From contig NZ_JAUG01000004.1 in NCBI RefSeq assembly GCF_000708285.2, forward strand, positions 1 through 64,000: a stretch of 64,000 nt of DNA. The letters run 5' to 3'. This stretch comes from Pedobacter borealis DSM 19626 (lineage in GTDB: Bacteria; Bacteroidota; Bacteroidia; Sphingobacteriales; Sphingobacteriaceae). The number at the start of each line of letters is the position of its first letter. The first letter of the stretch is position 1. Below, one piece after another: positions 24,998 through 34,299 of the stretch. Position numbers and translations under genes: made by a program. The notes under the pieces were generated by a model. It was not told the origin of the DNA. It saw only the letters and a list, made by a program, of their open reading frames with translations, and ran no database searches.

Positions 24998-25975
24998 TTA
25001 TCTAGGTACTTCAATTTTTTTTACAATCTGGTTAACGATGTCGCTTGTGGTTAATCCTTCCATTTCTTTTTCAGGTGATAACAATATCCTGTGCGCTAAT
25101 ACAGGGCCTGCAACGGCAATAATATCTTCAGGTGTAACAAAATCACGGTTTTGAATAGCTGCGAAAGCTTTTGCACTGTGTACTATTGCTAAAGATGCCC
25201 TTGGCGAAGCGCCCAGATAAAGTGATGAATTGTTGCGGGTTTCATTTACGATTTTGGCAATAAACTCCAATAATTTTGGCTCTACAAACAAATTTCGGAT
25301 GATTGCTCTAGCCTCTTGTATCTGTTTAACAGACAATACTGGTTTTACATCGTTTAATAATGTTTTATTAACTAAAGTGTGCTGAGCCATTAAAATCTCA
25401 GTTTCTTCCGCTAAAGAAGGGTATTTAACCTCTATTTTGAATAAAAACCTATCCAATTGTGCTTCAGGCAGGCGATATGTTCCTTCCTGCTCAATCGGAT
25501 TTTGAGTGGCCAATACCATAAAAGGTTCGTCCATGATATAGGTATGGCCATCTATAGTTACCTGGCGCTCTTCCATCACCTCGAACAAGGCCGATTGGGT
25601 TTTTGCCGGTGCACGGTTAATTTCATCAACCAGAATAATATTGCCAAAAATAGGACCTTTTCTAAATTCGAAATCTCCTATTTTGGTATTAAAAATCGGG
25701 GTTCCTAAAACATCAGATGGCATTAAATCGGGGGTAAACTGAACCCTCGAAAATTGTGCATCAATAGATTTTGCCAGCAATTTAGCGCTCAGCGTTTTGG
25801 CTACACCGGGTACTCCTTCAATTAAGATGTGCCCGTCGGCAAGCAAACCAACAATTAAGAAATCAATAACCTGTTTTTGGCCGATAATGATATTTCCAAG
25901 TACATTTCTGATTTGATTTACAGCTTCATTTAAGACGCTTAAATCGGTACGTGGGTTAAACTGTTCTTGCTCCAT
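24998..25975 (-). CDS. MoxR family AAA+ ATPase
   Basis: A 325-residue AAA+ protein. Walker A is GVPGVAKT (54-61), Walker B is NIILVDEINRAPAK (112-125), and the sensor region ATQNPIEQEGTYRLPEAQLDRF is diagnostic for MoxR. It overlaps the upstream DUF4350 gene by 20 bases and is followed 83 bases later by DUF58. MoxR ATPases work with vWA-type proteins in folding or assembly of envelope components. Confidence 0.95.
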   Translation of the reverse strand: MEQEQFNPRTDLSVLNEAVNQIRNVLGNIIIGQKQVIDFLIVGLLADGHILIEGVPGVAKTLSAKLLAKSIDAQFSRVQFTPDLMPSDVLGTPIFNTKIGDFEFRKGPIFGNIILVDEINRAPAKTQSALFEVMEERQVTIDGHTYIMDEPFMVLATQNPIEQEGTYRLPEAQLDRFLFKIEVKYPSLAEETEILMAQHTLVNKTLLNDVKPVLSVKQIQEARAIIRNLFVEPKLLEFIAKIVNETRNNSSLYLGASPRASLAIVHSAKAFAAIQNRDFVTPEDIIAVAGPVLAHRILLSPEKEMEGLTTSDIVNQIVKKIEVPR

Positions 25976-27146
25976 TGCTTTGCGTATTTTTATAAAACTG
26001 TTCTATGCTTTCGTTTAAATTAATCAATTGGGTATCGCTTAAATCGCCCATTGTTGGCGTTTGGATAAAATGTTTGGTCAGGGTTTTGGCCAGGGCTTCA
26101 TTAATGCCTGTTTTCTCTATTAGCACCTGAGCAAATTTGCTGTCGATATCGTTGGTCTTTAGATAATACCTGGTTCTTAAGTACTCCATAAAGTAATTGA
26201 TCTTTTTTAAGGCTATATCGAGGTTGTTCCGCTCGTGGTAATAAACACTGCCCACCACATTAACAAAGGCCAAAGAAGAATTAGTAAGCGGATCTGCGAT
26301 TGGGATAATTCTTTGCCTGCGCTTAATGTCGTACAAGACAAAAACTATCAGGCTAAATATTGCCAGATAGTATGCAAACTCCAGTTCAGGATGTTTAAAG
26401 AACACCCTGAGCATATCGGTAGCGGTGTTCTTTTGCACAGAAAAATATTCATCAAAAATGAGTTGCTTATTGCCGTGCAAATAACTCAAGGTTTTAGCGG
26501 CATATTCTGCACCATATTTATCCAGCAGATTAAAATTAGTGTAAAAACCGGGTTCTGCGATGAGGTAAAGATTGCCTTTTCCGTAAGCATAACGGATAAA
26601 ATTAGGTTGGCCTTTTCCATTTACGCCAAGTATTGTCGTTTTGTTGCTATCTACCTTACTAAAATACTGGCTGCCGATGCCTCTTTCAAAACCATAGTTT
26701 GCATCAGTTTTTAACTCTGGATTAGTGAAATTTAAGGTACTTCCTTCGAGAGACATTGCGGTAGAAGTTTGCACTTTAAGTTCCTTCCTTATTTTTCCTA
26801 AATCATAAGTGGCTATAAATACATCATTGCCCGCTTGCATATATTTTATCAGCTGTTCAAGATCAGTTTTACTAATGTCTGTGTTTTGCGCAACGATTAT
26901 ATAAGCCGTTTTATTGAATCTTTTAGATTTTAGCGTAGTATAAACGGCTGTTTTCGACTGTTGAATACTTGCCGAGGGCAAAATATCTTTGATTCTATTG
27001 TATAAAATATATGTTCCGTATGGGATTTTGTCGTTAATAGCATATGTTGGCGCCCAGTTTGTTGGCGTAGGCTTATTATACTGCGCAATTAAATAACCCA
27101 AAATTAGAATGGAACCGATAATCAGGTATAATTTGTAGCCTTTCAT
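25956..27146 (-). CDS. DUF4350 domain-containing protein
   Basis: A 396-residue protein with an N-terminal transmembrane helix (about 5-22), an extracytoplasmic DUF4350 domain (DKIPYGTYILYNRIKDIL, NDVFIATYDLG) and a second transmembrane helix near residue 255-275, followed by a cytoplasmic helical tail. It overlaps DUF4129 upstream by 4 bases and MoxR downstream by 20, so co-transcription is certain in practice. Function unknown. Confidence 0.88.
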   Translation of the reverse strand: MKGYKLYLIIGSILILGYLIAQYNKPTPTNWAPTYAINDKIPYGTYILYNRIKDILPSASIQQSKTAVYTTLKSKRFNKTAYIIVAQNTDISKTDLEQLIKYMQAGNDVFIATYDLGKIRKELKVQTSTAMSLEGSTLNFTNPELKTDANYGFERGIGSQYFSKVDSNKTTILGVNGKGQPNFIRYAYGKGNLYLIAEPGFYTNFNLLDKYGAEYAAKTLSYLHGNKQLIFDEYFSVQKNTATDMLRVFFKHPELEFAYYLAIFSLIVFVLYDIKRRQRIIPIADPLTNSSLAFVNVVGSVYYHERNNLDIALKKINYFMEYLRTRYYLKTNDIDSKFAQVLIEKTGINEALAKTLTKHFIQTPTMGDLSDTQLINLNESIEQFYKNTQSNGARTV

Positions 27147-27871
27147 TTAATCTGGTTGTTAAACTGGTTAAATGATTGCTTGATAGGGTCGAATTTCACT
27201 TCATCGATAGGGAAATCGCCATACCAGATATAATCGAACTGTAGGGTAAGCTGGCTAAAATCGTTTCTCAGCTCTGGCTTACTGATTTCCATTAAATAAT
27301 TATAATTGGTTTTATCGGGCTGCCATTGGATAATTTCGGCATCGCTCAATTTTTTTAGCGCCCTCAAGTATAAAAGCCTAACGGCCAGACGGAATTTTCT
27401 TTCGGCAACTAATCTTTGTAATTCCTGTTCATAATCTATCTCATGGATGTTTTCGGTAATTACATCGTATGGAAGGATTGTTTCTTTCGATTTTTTAGTA
27501 AAGATTTTTTCTGCGCCAATAACTTTAACCACAATAAATATGATCAGCGCAACACCAAGTCCGATAAAAATATACCTGGAAAAAATGTTGGATGCTGCTC
27601 CCTGAAACAGCTCGCCGATTACATCCCAAAACCAAAGCCAAAATTTGTCCCATAACGATAATTGCTGTTGACCTATTTCGTCGTATTGAAACTCTTTTTG
27701 TTCTTTATAATTGCTTATGGCCTCTTTATCAAATTTTGAGGCCACAACCTTACTGCTGTCTGTTTTAATTATAACAGTTACAGGCTTAGGTTTAGCCGTC
27801 TGCGCCTTGTTGATTACCGGAATAAAAAACAAAAGAGAAACAAGAAGATATCGGAAGAGTGCACGCTGCAT
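27143..27871 (-). CDS. DUF4129 domain-containing protein
   Basis: A 242-residue protein with a signal peptide, a single transmembrane segment (about 97-118) and a C-terminal cytoplasmic DUF4129 domain (LQRLVAERKFRLAVRLLYL, then WQPDKTNYNYL). Some other members of this family are fused to transglutaminase domains. It sits between the 294-residue membrane protein and DUF4350 in the MoxR operon. Confidence 0.86.
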   Translation of the reverse strand: MQRALFRYLLVSLLFFIPVINKAQTAKPKPVTVIIKTDSSKVVASKFDKEAISNYKEQKEFQYDEIGQQQLSLWDKFWLWFWDVIGELFQGAASNIFSRYIFIGLGVALIIFIVVKVIGAEKIFTKKSKETILPYDVITENIHEIDYEQELQRLVAERKFRLAVRLLYLRALKKLSDAEIIQWQPDKTNYNYLMEISKPELRNDFSQLTLQFDYIWYGDFPIDEVKFDPIKQSFNQFNNQIK

Positions 27872-27872
27872 T

Positions 27873-28757
27873 TTAATATTCTTCTGGTCTGGTATCTATA
27901 GGTTTTTCGGTATTGCCAAAATTAGAAATCCGTTCCATTAAGCCAGTGCTTTCTTTTTGTTCAACCAAACTGAAATAGGCCAATGAAATGGTAATGATGG
28001 GGATGATGGTAAACGCCTGGCACAATGACTGCAAAACAGTTGTAATCATGGTAAGTGTTAAGGACATGTGGGGCGTTTTATGCGTAAACATCCCAATCAT
28101 ATTAAACAAAGTTGTAGGTAAAATGATCATGCTCATACAGGCATAAACAATAATCCATACCACGATCAGCGTACCGAAAGTAATCCAGAAATTATCTTTT
28201 ATAATTTTGAAGCTTCTGCTAAAAGAGTAACCTAAAGAACCATTTTCGATTACCATAATGGGGAACATCATGGCCACATAGGGGAATAGCCAAAAGCCAG
28301 GTACAAGGCAAAACATAAAGGCTATACATAACAGGATAATCAATAAGATAGAACTGCCAAAAATCCTGAAGAAGTAATACTTAAAATATCCCCATACTTC
28401 ATCGGTGGTTGGTGTTTGGTTCCCTTTCTGTACGTATATAGCGATATAAGATAGTATGGCAACACTCATACTGGCATATGTTGCCAAAGAGAATAAAATA
28501 GATAAGAAATACTCTAACCCATATGAAGCCGAAAAACCTAAACCTTTGGTATTTCTTCCATTACCGATGGTATTGATGATGTTAACCATTTTGTATTGTT
28601 GCAATAACATGGTTAGCATACTGGCCAGTACAAATAAGCCGCAAAATGTGAAATATATTTTAATGAGGGGCTTAAAATTTTGACGCATGAAGGTAAAGGT
28701 GTCGTTAATCACCTGTCCGAAATCTCTTCTTTTCTTAAATTCAATTTTCCCTAACAT
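27873..28757 (-). CDS. Multi-pass membrane protein of the MoxR operon
   Basis: A 294-residue protein with about six hydrophobic segments, a cytoplasmic N-terminus (KKRRDFGQVINDTFTFMRQNF) and the motif VPGFWLFPYVAMMFPIMVIENGSLGYSFSRS near the middle, given here only as a region around residues 145-175. This resembles the membrane domain of glycerophosphoryl diester phosphodiesterase-type proteins, without a catalytic domain. It is separated by one base from each neighbour. Confidence 0.8.
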   Translation of the reverse strand: MLGKIEFKKRRDFGQVINDTFTFMRQNFKPLIKIYFTFCGLFVLASMLTMLLQQYKMVNIINTIGNGRNTKGLGFSASYGLEYFLSILFSLATYASMSVAILSYIAIYVQKGNQTPTTDEVWGYFKYYFFRIFGSSILLIILLCIAFMFCLVPGFWLFPYVAMMFPIMVIENGSLGYSFSRSFKIIKDNFWITFGTLIVVWIIVYACMSMIILPTTLFNMIGMFTHKTPHMSLTLTMITTVLQSLCQAFTIIPIITISLAYFSLVEQKESTGLMERISNFGNTEKPIDTRPEEY

Positions 28758-28758
28758 G

Positions 28759-29712
28759 TTAATTTAGTGTTGCTTGTTTATTGTAGATTTTTATGGGGTA
28801 TATAAATACATACCAAATAATGAAAGCAGCAGAAGATAATAAAATGAACATACTTAACCATAACGGCATCTCAGTATGTCGGGTAACAAAACTCTCAAAA
28901 AATGCTGCAACTATAAAAACCGGTATCAGGCCAATTACAATTTTTAATCCATCTTTAGCCCCTTTTAAAACTGAAGCCATACGGGTATAGGTTTTGGGAA
29001 ATAAAAGGCTATTGCCCAAAATTAAACCAGCCGCACCTGCCAAAACAATTGCCGATATTTCTAATGTTCCGTGAATCCAGATCACCAGAACCGATTGAAA
29101 GCCCAATCCCTTACTAAAAAAGAAATATTGGAACGAACCCAGCATCACGCCATTTCTGAATAATGAAACGATAGAGCCAAATGAAAATATAATACCCAGA
29201 ACAAAGGTATATAGCGCAACATAAATATTATTGGCCCCAATTTGCATAAACATCATCAACTCATTACTTTGTTTGTAAATCCCAAAAGGATTACCTTTGG
29301 CAATGTTTTCGTTTGTCATGTTTACATAACCATCGCCCATAATCAATCGCACAAAAGTATCATCGTATTTTGCCGATAAAGCACCAATGGCACAAGAAAC
29401 CAGGAAAAATGCCAATGCATAAAATACCTGTTTTCGGTGCTGTAAAAATATTAAGGGGAGTTCTGTTTTCCAGAAATGGACAAAGCGGTTCGATTTTTCC
29501 TTTTTGTTTTTGTAAACGGATTGATGTAATTTAGAGGCTAAGCCATTGAGATAAGCGGTTGTTTTCGAATTTGGATAAAACGTTTTTGAGTAAGCCAAAT
29601 CGTTAGTGATTTCGATAAACTGATTGGCCACTTCATCAGGATTTGCCTGTTGCATGGAATCATAATGTTGCCACTTCTTCGAATTTTGTTTAACAAATAA
29701 TGCTTCTCTCAT
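28759..29712 (-). CDS. Stage II sporulation protein M-like (DUF95) membrane protein
   Basis: A 317-residue protein with a cytoplasmic N-terminal domain and about five C-terminal transmembrane helices. The motif NNIYVALYTFVLGIIFSFGS and the following HGTLEISAIVLAGAAGLILG are typical of SpoIIM/DUF95. It is the first gene of the six-gene MoxR operon. In non-sporulating Bacteroidota this protein must have another, unknown role. Confidence 0.9.
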   Translation of the reverse strand: MREALFVKQNSKKWQHYDSMQQANPDEVANQFIEITNDLAYSKTFYPNSKTTAYLNGLASKLHQSVYKNKKEKSNRFVHFWKTELPLIFLQHRKQVFYALAFFLVSCAIGALSAKYDDTFVRLIMGDGYVNMTNENIAKGNPFGIYKQSNELMMFMQIGANNIYVALYTFVLGIIFSFGSIVSLFRNGVMLGSFQYFFFSKGLGFQSVLVIWIHGTLEISAIVLAGAAGLILGNSLLFPKTYTRMASVLKGAKDGLKIVIGLIPVFIVAAFFESFVTRHTEMPLWLSMFILLSSAAFIIWYVFIYPIKIYNKQATLN

Positions 29713-29894
29713 TTAAAGGCTTTACCAAATCTCGGGTTAAAATAGCTAATTTTTTATGGAAATGAAACCAACATTATATTCAAATCAATTAACGAGGCTG
29801 AACAAATATACATAGATGAACAATCTAAATAAGAAAACTTTAGTTTAAAAAATAAAGATCGGCCTACAGCTATTATCCTTAAAAAAAATTATGT

Positions 29895-30641
29895 TTGAAT
29901 ATGGATAGCATCAGAATTAGCACTGCTCAAAATATTGATATTGATTACGAAATTGCTGGCCTTGGAGAACGTATAGCTGCAAGGTGTATCGATCTGGCTG
30001 GATTTCTAATTCTCGCTGTAATTACGCTAGTAGTAATGGGCGCTGCACAGATGGCGATGTCGGGAAGTGCTGCAATAGTTGTTTTCTTTATTTTCCTGGC
30101 AATTTTTGCTTTCTACGACCTGGTTTGCGAAATCACTATGGATGGCCAGACTTTGGGTAAGAAGGTGTTAAAGATAAAGGTAATTAGTATTGATGGTACA
30201 CAACCAACACTTGGACAATATGTTTTTAGGTGGTTATTTAGGATGATCGATTTCGGCTTCCCGTTTGGCTGGGGTGTTGTAGCACTGGTTTCTGTAGCAG
30301 TAACCAAAAACCATCAAAGATTGGGTGATATATTAGCAAAAACGACATTGATTAAAACTAAACCGAGAACCGAATTTTCTAACGTGGCTTTCAGTTTTAA
30401 TTTACCTGAAGAATATGAACCGCAGTTTAAAGAAGTTCTGCACTTAAATGATAGAGATATAGAACTAATTCATGAAGTGTTAACCGGTTATTACCAAACT
30501 GGGAATGCCGATTTAATTTATGCCATGGCGGCCAAAACCAAGGAACACATTTTTGTAACCATTCCGGCCGGGATGAATGAACTGCAGTTTCTAGAGGCGG
30601 TGCTAAAAGATTATAATCACCTTACTGCTACAATGGCCTAG
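29895..30641 (+). CDS. RDD family membrane protein
   Basis: A 248-residue protein. The RDD domain (about 15-150) has the Arg of GERIAARCIDL and paired aspartates (FYDLVCEI, MIDFGFPFG), with three hydrophobic segments, followed by a soluble C-terminal part. It is divergent from the SpoIIM gene. This RDD-SpoIIM-MoxR pairing is common in the phylum and suggests joint work. Confidence 0.9.
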   Translation: MNMDSIRISTAQNIDIDYEIAGLGERIAARCIDLAGFLILAVITLVVMGAAQMAMSGSAAIVVFFIFLAIFAFYDLVCEITMDGQTLGKKVLKIKVISIDGTQPTLGQYVFRWLFRMIDFGFPFGWGVVALVSVAVTKNHQRLGDILAKTTLIKTKPRTEFSNVAFSFNLPEEYEPQFKEVLHLNDRDIELIHEVLTGYYQTGNADLIYAMAAKTKEHIFVTIPAGMNELQFLEAVLKDYNHLTATMA

Positions 30642-31037
30642 CTAAGCAGCGAGATAATTGAATGGTGTGTAGGGCAAATTTCTGGCGATCCAGAATATCA
30701 TTACGATAGCAAAAATTACTTTAGGTGTATTTGGGTTATACCAAAAGCGCATCACCAGGTTCTTCTTTGTTGAAAAAGAATAAATTTTGAAAGCCAGCTG
30801 GGTAATGAGTAGTGGTAAGCTGCGTACAAGGAGTAGATTATATCCTGCAGCTTTTTGGATATCGAGGTGGAGCAGGGCATGTATTGCCCTTTGTGAACCG
30901 CAACCAGGACAATCGAGGTGTAAATATTTGTGGAAAGGGCATTCCGGAAAGAAATTGTACATCTCAGGATTAAAGTTATAGTAAATTATTACAAATGCTA
31001 ACCCTATAATGATTTCTAAGATGTACGTTAATTTCAT
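30642..31037 (-). CDS. DUF2752 domain-containing protein
   Basis: A 131-residue membrane protein with the DUF2752 signature CPFHKYLHLDCPGCGSQRA (about 33-51) between the first two hydrophobic segments. Function unknown. It is 1 base after the CD225 gene, with which it is co-transcribed, and its end directly abuts the RDD gene end (convergent). Confidence 0.9.
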   Translation of the reverse strand: MKLTYILEIIIGLAFVIIYYNFNPEMYNFFPECPFHKYLHLDCPGCGSQRAIHALLHLDIQKAAGYNLLLVRSLPLLITQLAFKIYSFSTKKNLVMRFWYNPNTPKVIFAIVMIFWIARNLPYTPFNYLAA

Positions 31038-31379
31038 CTATCTGTAATTACTCATCATGGCACCGCCAAAACCTAGCACCACAAAAAATAATATATATAA
31101 GACATAAACTCCAATTCCAATAAAGAATCCAATTTTTGTCCATTTGCCGGCGGCTTGAGATGCTGCCTGAGCCCCTGCATAGTCGCCCATGGCATATTTA
31201 CTATTAACATTAGCCGCATTTACAATACCAGCTATTCCAAAAGGCAGGCAGCAGAATAATGTAACCAGAATTGATTCTACAAGCCAGTTCTTTGGTGCTG
31301 GGCCTTGATTTCCGAATGGTGTTTGTCCAAACGGCTGCTGACCGAAGGGTGCTTGTTCTTGAGGTTTTTGATCTTCCAT
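31038..31379 (-). CDS. CD225/dispanin-like small membrane protein
   Basis: A 113-residue protein with a Pro/Gln/Phe-rich N-terminal tail of GQQPFGQTPFG type repeats, followed by a CD225 domain: WLVESILVTLFCCLPFGIAG, then a conserved loop with YAMGDYAGAQAAS and a second helix. It probably pairs with DUF2752. Bacterial function unknown. Confidence 0.88.
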   Translation of the reverse strand: MEDQKPQEQAPFGQQPFGQTPFGNQGPAPKNWLVESILVTLFCCLPFGIAGIVNAANVNSKYAMGDYAGAQAASQAAGKWTKIGFFIGIGVYVLYILFFVVLGFGGAMMSNYR

Positions 31380-31463
31380 AGTATCAACTTTTAAGTGTAT
31401 TAATTTAAATAGTTAACCTAAAATAAATTTTTTAATTTAAAAACAGCATAAATAAGTCTTTAA

Positions 31464-32189
31464 TTATTTCAACACATTGGTCACTTTTGGTAATAAAGCA
31501 TTAGCCCATTCGGCGTACATTTTACCACTTGGATGCAATCCATCACTCGCCACTAACGACGGATCGGTTGCTGCATTTCGAGATGCAGGTGTAATGTTGG
31601 TATAGTTTACGCCAGCTGAAAGCGTGATTTCTTGGTTTGCAGCGTTAAAGCTATCGATATCATTAGCAATACTTTGTGTATTTCTTCCTGAGTTTTTGCC
31701 AAAGGGCGTAGCGCCCCAATCTGGAATAGAAACTACAAAAACCTTATTCTTGTTGCCTCCGGCAAAAGCGATTGCCGTTTGTAACAATTCTGTGAATTCC
31801 TTTTTGTATGTGTTTATTGGGTAACTCCTGTATTGATTGTTTACGCCAATCAAAAGCGTAACAAAACTGTAGGTGCCTGTTAAATTCTCTTTTTTTATAC
31901 CCGCCTGGAGTTCGTCGGTAGTCCAGCCGGTAACCGCAATAATTTTTGGATTAGCTACACTGCTACCTTGAGCTTTTAATAAACTTTGAAGCTGATAAGG
32001 AAAAGATTCTGCCTGTTTAACCGATTCGCCAATGGTATAAGAATCGCCAAGTGCCAGATAAGTAAAATTACCTCCTCCATTTGGTGAAGTTGTTGTCCGA
32101 TCGATAAGGGGTTCAATAGGCATAGGCTGTTGTTTTGTACAGCCCGAAGTTAAGAAAGAAAATAAAATGGCGCTTAATAAAATCTTCAT
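31464..32189 (-). CDS. SGNH/GDSL hydrolase lipoprotein
   Basis: A 241-residue lipoprotein (lipobox LTSGC, Cys near 17) with an SGNH esterase fold: block I LALGDSYTIGE, block III LIGVNNQYRS and block V DGLHPSGKMY with the Asp and His. It should hydrolyse an ester or acyl group in the periplasm or on the surface; the substrate is unknown. Confidence 0.92.
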   Translation of the reverse strand: MKILLSAILFSFLTSGCTKQQPMPIEPLIDRTTTSPNGGGNFTYLALGDSYTIGESVKQAESFPYQLQSLLKAQGSSVANPKIIAVTGWTTDELQAGIKKENLTGTYSFVTLLIGVNNQYRSYPINTYKKEFTELLQTAIAFAGGNKNKVFVVSIPDWGATPFGKNSGRNTQSIANDIDSFNAANQEITLSAGVNYTNITPASRNAATDPSLVASDGLHPSGKMYAEWANALLPKVTNVLK

Positions 32190-32233
32190 AGTTTAATCTA
32201 CGAATTAGCGTTCGGTTTAGTTTTACCAACTAA

Positions 32234-32968
32234 TTAAATCAGTTTCATTTTAAAGAGTTCGGCAATATGATTCTTTAATTTCCCTTTTACTTCTTCCATA
32301 TCAAGATGATAGCCCAGCTCTTTTGCTAAAGAAGTTACGGCTTTATCATCAATGCCGCAGGGCACAATATTTTTAAAGTAATCTAAATCTACATTTACAT
32401 TAAAGGCAAAACCGTGCATGGTAACCCAACGGCTGCAACGAACACCCATGGCACATATTTTACGGGCCTTTTCGTTATCGGCATCTAACCACACCCCCGT
32501 AAAACCAGGATAACGGCCAGCTTCTATCCCATAATCTTTTAAGGTAAGGATAACGGCTTCTTCCAGGGTGCGTAAATATAAATGTATGTCGGTAAAGAAA
32601 TTATCAAGATCAAGAATAGGGTAGCCCACTAGCTGCCCCGGACCATGATAAGTAATATCGCCACCCCGGTTTATTTTATAGTAGGTTGCCTGTTTATCTT
32701 TCAATCCCTGCTCATCCAATAATAGATTTTCGGGATGCCCGCTTTTACCTAAGGTGTAAACATGTGGGTGCTCGCAAAATACAAGATGGTTTGGGGTAGG
32801 CTTATTGGTATTGTTTACACGGTTTTCTGTCTTAATGGCCACCGTTTTATTTAACAGATCTTCCTGTTTGTCCCAGGCTTCCTGATAGTCTGTTAAGCCC
32901 CAGTCTGTAAAAATAGTTGGCTTTAAATCTGTTGCAATTGCTTTTTCCGCTGTCTCGTTCATCTCCAT
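32234..32968 (-). CDS. lipB: Octanoyltransferase LipB
   Basis: A 244-residue enzyme that transfers octanoyl from acyl-carrier protein to lipoyl domains. Key text: RGGDITYHGPGQLVGYPI, a catalytic Lys in ARKICAMGVRCSRWVTMHG, and VPCGI with the catalytic Cys. The N-terminus is about 20 residues longer than in E. coli. The next gene on the strand (a phosphopantetheinyl transferase) is 5 bases upstream, which makes an acyl-carrier-related pair. Confidence 0.95.
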   Translation of the reverse strand: MEMNETAEKAIATDLKPTIFTDWGLTDYQEAWDKQEDLLNKTVAIKTENRVNNTNKPTPNHLVFCEHPHVYTLGKSGHPENLLLDEQGLKDKQATYYKINRGGDITYHGPGQLVGYPILDLDNFFTDIHLYLRTLEEAVILTLKDYGIEAGRYPGFTGVWLDADNEKARKICAMGVRCSRWVTMHGFAFNVNVDLDYFKNIVPCGIDDKAVTSLAKELGYHLDMEEVKGKLKNHIAELFKMKLI

Positions 32969-32973
32969 TTATG

Positions 32974-33621
32974 TTAAGAATTGCTGGCTACATAGCCTAA
33001 CATGTAACTGTCTTTGGTTTTAAAGTAATTAACGGTCAGCTCTCGCGTACCTGTTGGCAGTTCTACCAATGCATTTAGTGAGCCTTCGCTTTTTAGCTTA
33101 AAAGGTTTAATATGGATATGCTGTTTAAATTCTAAACCCTTTTTGCCATGCCACTTATAAATAGCTTCTTTAGCGCACCACGCAACATATAAGCCATCCG
33201 TATTATCGCCAATCTGTTTCTGGGCGAGCTCTACATCGCTTAAAAACTTGTGTTTAATGCTTTTTATCTTGTGCTTAATCAGTTCGATATCGATACCTAC
33301 AGCATGATCTTTGCTAATCATTACGGCAGCATAATCATAAGAATGGCTTAATGAAATATGATAATCGAAATTAACCAGATAGGGCTTGCCATGTTCATCA
33401 AACTGACAGTCGATATACTCAGTTGTATTCAGCATTGTTCTCAATAGTAATCTTGTGCTTAACCAGTGCAGTAACCGCTTGCCGCTGTTTAATGACGAAA
33501 TAATGTCATGTTCATGCTGCTTAAGCTGCAGTCCGGCCAACAATTCTTCCTCCGTTTCTTCAATTTTCCAAATTGCTAAAACAGAATGCTGATCAATATT
33601 TTTATTGTAAATTATTGGCAT
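32974..33621 (-). CDS. 4'-phosphopantetheinyl transferase superfamily protein
   Basis: A 215-residue Sfp-type enzyme that attaches phosphopantetheine to carrier proteins. The magnesium site is GIDIELI and the downstream motif WCAKEAIYKWHGKKG is standard. The N-terminal half is weaker, as usual. Co-transcribed with lipB (5-base gap). Confidence 0.92.
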   Translation of the reverse strand: MPIIYNKNIDQHSVLAIWKIEETEEELLAGLQLKQHEHDIISSLNSGKRLLHWLSTRLLLRTMLNTTEYIDCQFDEHGKPYLVNFDYHISLSHSYDYAAVMISKDHAVGIDIELIKHKIKSIKHKFLSDVELAQKQIGDNTDGLYVAWCAKEAIYKWHGKKGLEFKQHIHIKPFKLKSEGSLNALVELPTGTRELTVNYFKTKDSYMLGYVASNS

Positions 33622-33692
33622 TGATTAAATTGGAGATTACATGCAAAATTATCTTAAATAAATGATAATTTAGGCCAAAAATACGTATAAAA

Positions 33693-34229
33693 ATGATATT
33701 ATCTGATAGCAGGATATTAGAAGAAATTGAGAAGGGAACAATCATCATTGAGCCTTTTAAACGCGAATGTTTAGGAACCAACTCGTATGATGTGCACTTA
33801 GGGAAATACCTGGCTACTTATAAAAGCCGTGTGCTCGATGCGAAGGCGCACAATGAAATCGAACATTTCGAAATCCCTAAAGATGGTTATATCCTTCATC
33901 CCGGTACGCTATATCTTGGTGTTACTTTAGAATATACCGAAACACACGGGCATGTACCTTTTTTAGAAGGTAAAAGCAGTACCGGCCGCTTAGGTATCGA
34001 TATCCATGCAACAGCAGGTAAAGGAGATGTTGGTTTTTGTAATACCTGGACATTAGAAATATCAGTAGCACAACCTGTGAAAATTTATGCCGGAATGCCT
34101 ATTGGCCAATTGATTTATTTTGTTGTTGAAGGTAAGATCGAAACGATGTACAATTCAAAAGGTAACGCTAAGTATAACAACAAAACCACCAGGCCGGTAG
34201 AAAGCATGATGTGGAAGAATAAGTTTTAA
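33693..34229 (+). CDS. dcd: dCTP deaminase
   Basis: A 178-residue trimeric nucleotide enzyme that converts dCTP to dUTP. The motif LEGKSSTGRLGIDIHATAG carries the nucleotide-binding Ser/Arg residues, and the N-terminal LGTNSYDVHLG and C-terminal TTRPVES complete the family. Divergent from the phosphopantetheinyl transferase gene. Confidence 0.94.
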   Translation: MILSDSRILEEIEKGTIIIEPFKRECLGTNSYDVHLGKYLATYKSRVLDAKAHNEIEHFEIPKDGYILHPGTLYLGVTLEYTETHGHVPFLEGKSSTGRLGIDIHATAGKGDVGFCNTWTLEISVAQPVKIYAGMPIGQLIYFVVEGKIETMYNSKGNAKYNNKTTRPVESMMWKNKF

Positions 34230-34299
34230 CGATTTGGTAGTCGGTTAACTATTTCAACTGCCTAATTGTCGACAGCCGATTGAAAACAGGCATCTTTCT

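Noticed and set aside
23568-30641. Anti-phage defence island based on MoxR and vWA-like genes
   Set aside because: The gene set (SpoIIM, DUF4129, DUF4350, RDD) is the common chromosomal envelope operon, without nucleases or other defence effectors.
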